This document shows positions 46,701 to 53,727 of a stretch of 64,000 nucleotides of DNA, piece after piece. The translations under genes and the position numbers were made by a program. Source of the stretch: Legionella clemsonensis (GTDB lineage: Bacteria > Pseudomonadota > Gammaproteobacteria > Legionellales > Legionellaceae). The DNA lies in contig NZ_CP016397.1 of NCBI RefSeq assembly GCF_002240035.1, forward strand, positions 850,001 to 914,000, written 5' to 3'. The first letter of the stretch is position 1, and each line of letters starts with the position of its first letter. The notes under the pieces are model-generated. The model was not told the DNA's origin. It saw nothing but the letters and a program-made list of their open reading frames with translations, and did no database searches.

Positions 46701-46971
46701 CATAGAGAAAGGTTTGCTGTTGATGAGATGAAGCAGGAACTTTCCCCTCGGTCGCGTGCTTCAATGCCAACAAAATACGTTCACGCATCTCATTGGCTGC
46801 TTTACGTGTAAAAGTTAACGCTACAATTTGCTCTGGTGTAGAAACTGTACTCAACAACCTTAGGTAACGCTGTGTCAGTATTTCCGTTTTACCAGAGCCT
46901 GCAGGTGCTTGTACAATAAATGATCTGCAAGGGTCTGTGGCTTGCAGTCGTTGTTGGCCGTCCTGAAGCAT
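43732..46971 (-). CDS. UvrD/Rep-family helicase-nuclease (AddA/RecB-like)
   Basis: A 1079-residue superfamily 1 helicase with a C-terminal nuclease. Helicase motifs: Walker A APAGSGKTEILTQR near residue 20-33, LTFTRKAANEMRERI, LIDEFQDTS, VVGDPMQSIYRFRQAEVG, VMTIHKSKGLEFDCVILPG and LYVAVTRAKKRLYLF. Near residue 1030 is WVIDFKTGS, the PD-(D/E)xK motif of the RecB/AddA nuclease. It probably processes DNA double-strand ends with an AddB-like partner, which is not in the window. Its start is 3 bp from the stop of the aspartokinase/LysA fusion, so the two are co-transcribed. Confidence 0.93.
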   Translation of the reverse strand: MLQDGQQRLQATDPCRSFIVQAPAGSGKTEILTQRYLRLLSTVSTPEQIVALTFTRKAANEMRERILLALKHATEGKVPASSHQQQTFLYAKEALARSQQLKWQILQQPNRLRVMTIDSLCQIICQAIPLLEKQIPYAQVTENAQPHYQAAARSFLAYALAESNLHLPLKNLLRHLDNRQDKLLNLFSDLLANRDQWLSVLYIAREQTQVCFENTLKLIEQQALLRFKQSIPLSCRTQLCSLARQLATIENAPESPRFVLREWHNNDELNREIALGLAALLLTSQNTLRQSFDHHVGLKRGVCDDKLYDELKTASKALLTELNREPEFLETLLHIKDLPPSQYATEQWQVLQSLFTLLPLLVGHLHLIFAENNEVDFTAISQQALFALGNEEQPTDLTLYFDNTIHHFLIDEFQDTSIQQFQLLTKLLNGWQPGDGRTLFVVGDPMQSIYRFRQAEVGLFLKAKQEGIGSVKLEFLELCCNFRSTPTIVHWVNQQFQMIFPKFDEIESGAISFHHATPVIFADEASLISACQFPTRTKEAEAVVDCAIAELQAHSEQDIAILVRSRNQLTQITRLLREKNVPFQGVEIDCLSQLPHLRDLWTLTQVLLLPASRLAWLALLRSPFCGLSLEELHVIANVNKNKSIYEILSQMDELPFEENTHTRLKFVYQVIKNALHLRQQETLVDWIELTFKQLHGQHILNAQQQEDLEQFWQLLERFTAKGQFPNLEQFKIEFNKLYSQRTTASRLQVMTIHKSKGLEFDCVILPGLSAKTHNTDQPLLRWLKLPGAERNDLLLVSPVKAAYQEECKLYDYLAKLDAKKDSYELQRLLYVAVTRAKKRLYLFDNREKETKGTFRHLLKHQEFITNEAVLTKESQEISLPLRQQLPAHFYENLPIPSSSLQEGQATLIPYSTNARQIGIVAHELLQWICNNHPISFEELPWQLVTNRFKSLGFTKSELNEACENLRQQLQQLFTEPIGQWLIKTHEEEANEYALFVSEHTAMTRIIDRTFIDAGTRWVIDFKTGSDDETAQAKHRLQVNEYAHLLSRQSSHPIRCGVYYLAKGNWIEWAYTEELSLLTL

Positions 46972-46974
46972 TCA

Positions 46975-49536
46975 TTAATCCATGATAATTTCTTGTGCTG
47001 GCGCTCTGAGATTATAATGGGAACTCATACAATAACCATAGGCGCCCGTGCTTGCTATCAAAATGACATCGTTTTCATAGGTTTCGGGAAACAGTCTATC
47101 ATAACCTAACGTGTCTCCTGATTCACAGATAGGACCTACCACATGGGCGAATCCAGTTTTCTCTTGATTTAATTGACTTAAATTCACAATTTCGTGATAA
47201 GCACCGTAGAGGGCGGGGCGCATTAAAGAATTCATACCCGTTTCAATACCAATAAAGCGCACCTTTCCTTTTTCTTTGCATTGCGTGACTTTGGCAAGGA
47301 TAACACCGCTTTCTGCAACAAAAAAACGACCTGGCTCTATCCAAAATGACAATTGAGGGTGCCCGGATTTGACGGCCATCAGCAACTCATCCAATGCATT
47401 TAAATCTAGCGGTTGTTGTCCAGGTTTTTCAACGACACCTAAACCACCTCCCAGATTAATAATGCGAACATCGGAAAATTGACTGATAAGTGCGGTAAGC
47501 ATTAAAGCAGTTTGCTGCCACAATTCTGGTGTGAGAATACCGCTGCCAGAATGAGCATGCAAACCGATGACTTTGATTTGATGTTTTTCAATAAGCTGTT
47601 TAACTTGCGGCAAGTCAGCTTGAGGGATGCCAAATTTTGATTCATTACCGCCTGTGCAAACATACTTATGATGACCTGCACCGCAGCCAGAATCAATGCG
47701 TAACAAAATAGATTGATTTTTAAAAAGTTCAGGCCAGTTTTCTAAAGGGTAGAGATTATCAATCGTAAGGTAACAGCCTGTTGATAAAGCAAATTCATAT
47801 TCCTTTTTTGCCGCAAAATTTGGCGTGAATAATACACGTTGTTTAGCAATGTCAGGGAACTGCGTGAAAACCTGTTGTAGTTCATCAATAGACACGCATT
47901 CAAAGCCAATGCCTTTTCGATACAGATTTTTTAAAATAGCAGGATTCGGATTTGCTTTTATTGCATAAAAGACGTGGTCAATGGATTTTAATGCCATTAA
48001 CTCGTCAGCTTTCTTCGATTGGGTCTCCAGATGATAAACATAGCAAGGTGACTGAGTCGCAGCCAGATCAAGTAGTTTGTCTTTTTCCTGTTCCCACCAG
48101 GGACTATTTTTTACACCAGGATTACCGAATTCCTCTTGCCAGCTTTTGGAGTAGTAAAAGCTTTGGGGGTTATTATCGATCAACACATTATGCAGTTTTT
48201 GACACAATTTGTCGGCTTTGGATTCGTCAACGACAAACGTTAAATTAAGATCATTTGATGCAAGGGACATTAAATACACTTGCTGAGCATCAAACACCTC
48301 CAGTGTTGGGCCTAGTTGTGGAAGAACAGTACGTATATGATGACCAACCAAACTCACAGCACTACAAGGTTCGATCAGTTTTGCACGACCAAAACGATTT
48401 AAGTCAGCAAGTAACGCCTCAAGTGCTCGACGATCATATAATTTAGCATTACTATCCAACGAGAGGGTAATATTCGTCTCTGAAGAGGAGAGTAAATCTA
48501 CTGAAAATCCATGCAACTTAAAAGCGGTAAACACATCAGCTAGGAAACCCACCTGCTGCCACATATGAATGGTGTCAATAGAAATTAAAATAATGCTGTG
48601 TTTCACCTGAATGGATTTAATAGGAGGTGCTTTGTCATCACTTTCATGAGAAATACGTGTTCCTGAATGCGCAGGCATTCGCGTGAACTTAACCACCATA
48701 GGAATGCCGGCCTTGCGTACAGGTGATAGACAGTTTGGATGCAATACCTTAGCACCCATTGAGGCAATTTCTTGAGCCTCATCATAATTAAGCTGCTTCA
48801 ACAAGCGGGCATGAGGCAATAAATGTGGATTTGCAGTATAAATACCTGGAACATCTGTCCATATTTCACAAACCTTGGCTTGCAAAATTGCTGCTAACAG
48901 GGCTGCAGAAGTATCAGAACCGCCACGACCCAACAAGACTGTCTCTCCCTGGGGATTCGCAGCGAAAAAACCTTGAGTAATAATCGCTTGGGCACCACTG
49001 GCCGCCAATTTATGACGCAGTTCAGGATTAGACTCACTGTTGCAGCGTGCAGCTAAATAATTAACTGCGTCACCACCAGCAAGTGGAGTTGAGACCAATG
49101 CTTCACGCACATCAAACCACAGACATTTAATTCCTTGATTGCATAAAAACGCATGCCCCAACCTTGTCATCATTAACTCGCCCAGACTTAATATTTGAGC
49201 GCGAGTTTTGGGGGATGCTTCTTTTAGAAGTGCAATCCCCGTAAGCCATTGTTGCAGTTGGGTTATTTCTGTATTAATAAGCTCAGAAGAAACTTGTAAG
49301 GCTTTTGCCAATTCTTGATAACTCTCACGGATATCAGTTTCAATACTTTGATGCTGATTAATAAGAGCAGCCTCAATCGCTTTTTCTAATTTGTTGGATA
49401 TTTGGGTTAGCGCTGAGCAGACAAGAACGGGTTGTACATTATCAGCGATATGCTGTTTAGTAATTGCTGCAATATTTTCCCATGTCTGCAAAGAAGAAAC
49501 ACTGGTTCCACCAAATTTGGTAATGACTTGTTGCAT
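46975..49536 (-). CDS. Bifunctional aspartate kinase / diaminopimelate decarboxylase
   Basis: An 853-residue fusion of the first and last enzymes of lysine biosynthesis. The aspartokinase half has VITKFGGTSVSSLQTW (residues 4-19), LLGRGGSDTSAALLAA and WTDVPGIYTANP, then ACT-type regulatory repeats to about 450. The decarboxylase half begins near 475 (PCYVYHLETQ), has the PLP lysine in FYAIKANPN, HAHSGSG, the glycine-rich LGGGLGV, and the ICESGDTLGYDR motif with the catalytic Cys. The start is the ATG at 49536 behind GGAT; the frame opens up to 49572. Such fusions occur in Legionella and Xanthomonas; lysine feedback on the ACT part is expected, not shown. Confidence 0.96.
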   Translation of the reverse strand: MQQVITKFGGTSVSSLQTWENIAAITKQHIADNVQPVLVCSALTQISNKLEKAIEAALINQHQSIETDIRESYQELAKALQVSSELINTEITQLQQWLTGIALLKEASPKTRAQILSLGELMMTRLGHAFLCNQGIKCLWFDVREALVSTPLAGGDAVNYLAARCNSESNPELRHKLAASGAQAIITQGFFAANPQGETVLLGRGGSDTSAALLAAILQAKVCEIWTDVPGIYTANPHLLPHARLLKQLNYDEAQEIASMGAKVLHPNCLSPVRKAGIPMVVKFTRMPAHSGTRISHESDDKAPPIKSIQVKHSIILISIDTIHMWQQVGFLADVFTAFKLHGFSVDLLSSSETNITLSLDSNAKLYDRRALEALLADLNRFGRAKLIEPCSAVSLVGHHIRTVLPQLGPTLEVFDAQQVYLMSLASNDLNLTFVVDESKADKLCQKLHNVLIDNNPQSFYYSKSWQEEFGNPGVKNSPWWEQEKDKLLDLAATQSPCYVYHLETQSKKADELMALKSIDHVFYAIKANPNPAILKNLYRKGIGFECVSIDELQQVFTQFPDIAKQRVLFTPNFAAKKEYEFALSTGCYLTIDNLYPLENWPELFKNQSILLRIDSGCGAGHHKYVCTGGNESKFGIPQADLPQVKQLIEKHQIKVIGLHAHSGSGILTPELWQQTALMLTALISQFSDVRIINLGGGLGVVEKPGQQPLDLNALDELLMAVKSGHPQLSFWIEPGRFFVAESGVILAKVTQCKEKGKVRFIGIETGMNSLMRPALYGAYHEIVNLSQLNQEKTGFAHVVGPICESGDTLGYDRLFPETYENDVILIASTGAYGYCMSSHYNLRAPAQEIIMD

Positions 49537-49783
49537 AAACGATATCCGTGCAAAAAAAGAACACATTATCATGGAGTGGTTAGTGTTTACAAGCCAGTGG
49601 ATGAGTAAAATAAATGATAATAATCTCTCACTGTGATTTTTTTGTATTCATGTTGGGTTTTTTATGGTTATCTTTTGATTCTATGGAGAATTTTTTTGCT
49701 TTAGACGTTTGAAATCATTGCTAATTCATTTATTATCACTTTAGTTCGCCATGTATTGGGATGCATTTAACGTAAGGAGTGTG

Positions 49784-51232
49784 ATGAGTATGCAAAAACC
49801 CATTAAAACATTAGTCAGCGCAGCTGTCGTTGCGTTGATGGCGGGTTCCGCCAACGCAGGGAGCTTCTCCCTTTACACAGAAAGCAATGGATCTGCCGTG
49901 GGCAACTTTGCTGCCGGTATCGCTGCCGAAGCTGCAGATGCATCAACAGGTTGGTATAATCCGGCGGGACTTGCGTTAATTCGTGAGCAACAGGCTGTAT
50001 TTGGTGGTGTGGGAGTGTTCCCGGTTTCCGAATTGAGTGGAACAAGTACTTTCAGAACCACAGGCATTCCATTCCCTTATGTCCAAACGTTCAGTGATTT
50101 GGACGGTGCTAAAAACGCTTTAGTACCTTCCCTGCACTATGCATTGCCTTTAGGTGACAGTGCCACTTTCGGTTTCAGCGTCGTCTCTCCCTTTGGATTA
50201 AAAACCTTGTGGAGTGAAAGAAGTCCTGTCCGTTATGCTGCGACCTTAAGTGAGTTACAAACTATTAATGCTTCTCCTGAAATTGGTGGTAAGATAACGG
50301 ATAACATTGCGTTAGGCGCTGGTATTGATTTTCAATACGCAAGAGTTAAATTTAACCGTATGCTCGGTGCTCCTGCTTTAATGCAATTCTATGGGCTTTT
50401 CGGTGTGCCAGTTACCCCAAATTTTGTAGATTCAGAAAGCTACAACAAAGGCGACTCGTTCGGTGTTGGTTTCCATGCGGGTATATTGGGGATGTTTAAT
50501 GATAACCATACGCGCATTGGTTTAAATTATCAGTCAGAAATGCGACACAAGTTCCATGGCTTTAGCCGTTTAAATGGTCGTTTAGCCTCACCTGGGCTTG
50601 ATATTACTGATCCTTTCTCAGTACTAGCCGCTGACCCAAGAGCAGTGCTTCAAAATGATAGTTTATCTAGTAATAACATCAGCTTCCCTGATATTGTTAC
50701 GCTAAGTGGATATCATGATGTCAATGAGAGACTTGCTCTTCTGGCATCTGTTGTATGGACTGGTTGGTCAACCATTCAAACTATTGAGCTTAATAATGCA
50801 GTTGCTTATGCACCGCCATCAGCAACATTTCCAGGTGGTCAAGTATTAGTTAACTCTGTTTCTACTGAAAACTATAGTGATGCCTGGCGTTTTGCCATTG
50901 GAGCCAACTATCGCTTTACTGACCAATTCATGCTCCGTGTGGGTGGTGGTTACGATGAGACACCAACTAACGATATCCACAGAAGCGTTCGTATCCCTGA
51001 TGCAAGCCGTTGGGCTGTTGCTATCGGTGGTCATTATCAGTGGAGACCTAATCTCGGTATTGATGCGGGTTATACTTATTTGTTCACTGATGAAGATCCT
51101 ATTATCAATAGAACAGAGGTTATTGGTTCAAGCACGAACACTATTAACGCACGCGGTAATGCGCATGCTCATCTGGTGGGTGCTCAACTTACCTGGATTA
51201 TTGATCAACCTGTTCCCGTTCCAACGAAGTAA
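49784..51232 (+). CDS. FadL-family outer-membrane fatty-acid/hydrocarbon transporter
   Basis: A 482-residue outer-membrane beta-barrel of the FadL/TodX/OmpP1 family, which takes long-chain fatty acids or other hydrophobic compounds across the outer membrane. A signal peptide ends at ...GSANA-GSFSLYTESNGSAVGNF. The family hatch motif is seen in ASTGWYNPAGLALIREQQ. C-terminal strands alternate polar and hydrophobic residues and end DAGYTYLFTDEDP...HLVGAQLTWII. Start at ATG 49784, 4 bp after AAGGAG. Single gene with its own terminator. Likely important for use of host-derived lipid, by inference. Confidence 0.93.
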   Translation: MSMQKPIKTLVSAAVVALMAGSANAGSFSLYTESNGSAVGNFAAGIAAEAADASTGWYNPAGLALIREQQAVFGGVGVFPVSELSGTSTFRTTGIPFPYVQTFSDLDGAKNALVPSLHYALPLGDSATFGFSVVSPFGLKTLWSERSPVRYAATLSELQTINASPEIGGKITDNIALGAGIDFQYARVKFNRMLGAPALMQFYGLFGVPVTPNFVDSESYNKGDSFGVGFHAGILGMFNDNHTRIGLNYQSEMRHKFHGFSRLNGRLASPGLDITDPFSVLAADPRAVLQNDSLSSNNISFPDIVTLSGYHDVNERLALLASVVWTGWSTIQTIELNNAVAYAPPSATFPGGQVLVNSVSTENYSDAWRFAIGANYRFTDQFMLRVGGGYDETPTNDIHRSVRIPDASRWAVAIGGHYQWRPNLGIDAGYTYLFTDEDPIINRTEVIGSSTNTINARGNAHAHLVGAQLTWIIDQPVPVPTK

Positions 51233-51235
51233 AGT

Positions 51236-51262
51236 AAAAAGCCACGCTAGCGTGGCTTTTTT
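51236..51262 (+). terminator. Intrinsic terminator of the FadL-type gene
   Basis: The palindrome GCCACGCTAGCGTGGC (51241-51256) with A5 before and T6 after follows the stop codon by a few bases. Confidence 0.93.
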
Positions 51263-51462
51263 ATTTAATCAAATTACAGACTCTAATACTATTTTTCTGG
51301 ATGATGCTCGTTTAGCGACACAAAGGACTTCTACCTTATGTCGAATTCATTTTAGCCAGTCTACAACTATAAGCTGTCCATTTAATATCTGATAATATAC
51401 TCTTAGATTGATTATAAGCAACCAAACTGTTAAAATACTTATCAATATACATCCTCTTACTT

Positions 51463-52098
51463 ATGAAAATGAAGTTATATTTAATTGGTAATTTGGCCCC
51501 AGTCAGTCCTTTTATACAGTTAACTTTTCCCATAGAAAAATATACCCCCGAACCACGGAAAGAACGCCACTCCCATGCCTTTATTATCAATGAATTATTT
51601 AATATCGATCCTAAACGACATCCTACAGTCTTAGCTTTCACTTCCGAAGATAAAGCATTAAAGGTATTAGGAACTAGTGCACAAATTCTCTATACCTTAG
51701 AGGTAGAAAATTTGAATATAGCTTCTTACGAATGTGGTATACTTGTGCATAGCGTACGCTCTATTGCTCAAAAGGCCATTCTAATTTCAGCTAAGATCCA
51801 AGATACAGTCTATCAAATCAATTTGGATTTATCTAAATACAAACTTATTTCAACTCACGACTTTATTAAGGCTTACAACAAACAATATAAAAGCGAATGG
51901 TTCTCTAATCCTTGGAGTAAAATGAAGCAATTGATTGCAGGTCCAAATCTCACCATGAGTGATATTTATGAACATGCGTTTAGAAATCCATATAGCAGAA
52001 CAGCAAATATCCTAAGAAGTATGCAAGTTCCTCAGTCACTTCTTACGAATGAGGTCGAGGTAATAAATCCTTCACGTAATGAACCTGGAGGATGCTAG
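51463..52098 (+). CDS. Unknown 211-residue protein, effector candidate
   Basis: I do not recognise this protein. It starts MKMKLYLIGNLAPVSPFIQLTF, which is mildly hydrophobic but has no proper signal peptide. The middle (residues 40-130) alternates beta-like segments and looks globular. Near the C-terminus is the segment MSDIYEHAFRNPYSRTANIL, a compact amphipathic motif that may define a family. No close neighbour on the same strand. The lower GC and lone position, flanked by terminators and convergent genes, fit a Legionella-specific accessory gene. No ribosome site is obvious before 51463. Confidence 0.6.
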   Translation: MKMKLYLIGNLAPVSPFIQLTFPIEKYTPEPRKERHSHAFIINELFNIDPKRHPTVLAFTSEDKALKVLGTSAQILYTLEVENLNIASYECGILVHSVRSIAQKAILISAKIQDTVYQINLDLSKYKLISTHDFIKAYNKQYKSEWFSNPWSKMKQLIAGPNLTMSDIYEHAFRNPYSRTANILRSMQVPQSLLTNEVEVINPSRNEPGGC

Positions 52099-52201
52099 TA
52101 AGCACTCCTGCCCTGCTTAACCATGGAACCCTCTGGAATTTAAAAATTCAATTAAATGAGCGTATTTTTAAATATATTTTTCTTGTCTAGCTTAAGATCT
52201 C

Positions 52202-52237
52202 TCTTACACAAAAGGTATTTCTACCTTTTGTGTAAGA
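52202..52237. terminator. 16-bp perfect hairpin between convergent genes
   Basis: Perfectly complementary 16-bp arms with a TTTC loop, between the 211-residue unknown gene and the convergent exported protein (ends 52243). There is no long T tract on either side, so its terminator function is likely but not certain. Confidence 0.65.
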
Positions 52238-52242
52238 TTTCA

Positions 52243-52635
52243 TTAATTTTTAGTTAATGTTGCTTCACCCTTACCATTGACGGTCATTGTATAGCCATTT
52301 GCACTCAATCGGGTAGGACTGATTTCACCGCTTTCTACATTCAATGATACCACTCCTAAATCTACTGGATTGGCAGTATCTGTAGCCATTTTGATAACTG
52401 CTTTGCATATGTTGTTTTTGTCTGTGTTATTAAAGCAAGCCATTCTTACTACATACCAGGAAACCTTGCCATCACTATTGGGCGCTGTGGGGTGAGGAGA
52501 GGCTTTTCCTGCTACGTAAGCATTTGATTCTACGTCGGTTTTATTATGAGTTACTAAATAGGCTGGACTTGCCAGGGCGGTTGTTGCAGCGAAGGCCAAA
52601 GCAGAGACAGTCAAGCTTTTAAGCAATTGGTTCAT
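52243..52635 (-). CDS. Small exported protein of unknown function
   Basis: A 130-residue protein with a clear Sec signal peptide (MNQLLKSLTVSALAFAATTALA, cut near residue 22). The mature domain of about 105 residues is mostly beta-strand-like (VSWYVVRMACFNNTDKNNICKAVIKM) with two cysteines 9 residues apart that may form a disulphide. The C-terminal half (GVVSLNVESGEISPTRLSANGYTMTVNGKGEATL) is typical of a small periplasmic beta domain. Function unknown. The ATG at 52635 has GGAG in front (minus strand). Confidence 0.75.
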   Translation of the reverse strand: MNQLLKSLTVSALAFAATTALASPAYLVTHNKTDVESNAYVAGKASPHPTAPNSDGKVSWYVVRMACFNNTDKNNICKAVIKMATDTANPVDLGVVSLNVESGEISPTRLSANGYTMTVNGKGEATLTKN

Positions 52636-52738
52636 ATAAATTTCACTCCATGGTTAAAAAAAATTGGAATCACGAGTCGATGCAATCTATTCCAACAAAC
52701 ATTTACTATAGGGGAATGGTTTGCTCGAGACAATAGTT

Positions 52739-53725
52739 TTATTTTTTCTTCAGGAACTTAGCAATATTTTTTGCAAAATAGCTGATTATAAAGTCAGCAC
52801 CTGCACGTTTGATAGCCAATAAACTTTCATACATCCCTTGCTCTTCATTGATCAATCCATGAATAGCCGCATTTTTAAGCATGGCGTACTCCCCACTCAC
52901 CTGATAAGCCCCTAAGGGGATTTCGGGAAATTGTTGTTTAATCTTAAAAATAATATCCAGATAATTCATTGCAGGCTTTACCATCAGCATGTCTGCACCT
53001 TCGGCTACATCCAGTGTCGCTTCTCTTATTGCCTCATTGCTGTTAGCAGGATTCATTTGATAAGTTTTTCTGTCACCAAACTGGGGAGCACCCTGAGCAG
53101 CTTCTCTAAAAGGACCATAAAAACTGGAACTGTACTTAACAGCATAACTTAAGAGAGCTGTATCGATATAACCAGCTTCGTCCAATGCTTCACGAATTGC
53201 TCTTACCATCCCATCGGTCATACTACTGGGTGCTACCCAGTGAGCTCCTGCTTCAGCATGACTTACTGCCTGTTGGGCCAGTGCTGCCAGGGTTTTGTCA
53301 TTATCAATTTGTTCACCCTTTAAAATGCCACAATGACCATGGTTTGTGTATTCACAAAAACAGACATCGCTAATTACTACCATCTGTGGATTAATTTGAC
53401 GTATTTTGCGTATAGCTTGTTGAATAATTCCTTCCGTATGGAATGAAGCGCTTCCATGAGGGTCCTTATGCGCGGGAATGCCAAAAAGTAAAACGGCGGG
53501 AATGCCTAATAGCGAAAGTTCTTCTATTTCCGCGGGCAAATCATTTAAGCTTAATTGAAATTGACCCGGCATGCTTTTAATTTCGCACTTTTCAGTTAAT
53601 GTCTCATTAATAAATAAAGGCGCGATAAATTGGCTGGCCTGTAAATGCGTTTCCTGCAATAGACTTCTTATGGCTGGAGTTTGACGCAAACGTTTTAAGC
53701 GTAGAGAAAGGTTATAATCTGTCAT
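52739..53725 (-). CDS. hemB: Delta-aminolevulinic acid dehydratase (porphobilinogen synthase)
   Basis: A 328-residue enzyme joining two 5-aminolevulinates to porphobilinogen in haem synthesis. The zinc-type cysteine cluster VCFCEYTNHGHCG is near residue 121. The Schiff-base lysines lie in AVKYSSSFYGPFREAA and MVKPAMNYLDI. Length is standard. It begins 2 bp downstream of the tamB stop, so tamA-tamB-hemB form one transcript in the order read leftwards. Confidence 0.98.
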   Translation of the reverse strand: MTDYNLSLRLKRLRQTPAIRSLLQETHLQASQFIAPLFINETLTEKCEIKSMPGQFQLSLNDLPAEIEELSLLGIPAVLLFGIPAHKDPHGSASFHTEGIIQQAIRKIRQINPQMVVISDVCFCEYTNHGHCGILKGEQIDNDKTLAALAQQAVSHAEAGAHWVAPSSMTDGMVRAIREALDEAGYIDTALLSYAVKYSSSFYGPFREAAQGAPQFGDRKTYQMNPANSNEAIREATLDVAEGADMLMVKPAMNYLDIIFKIKQQFPEIPLGAYQVSGEYAMLKNAAIHGLINEEQGMYESLLAIKRAGADFIISYFAKNIAKFLKKK

Positions 53726-53727
53726 AG

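Noticed and set aside
51381-51386. PmrA half-site (TTTAAT) upstream of the 211-residue unknown gene
   Set aside because: The second half-site is absent and no -10 sits at the required distance.
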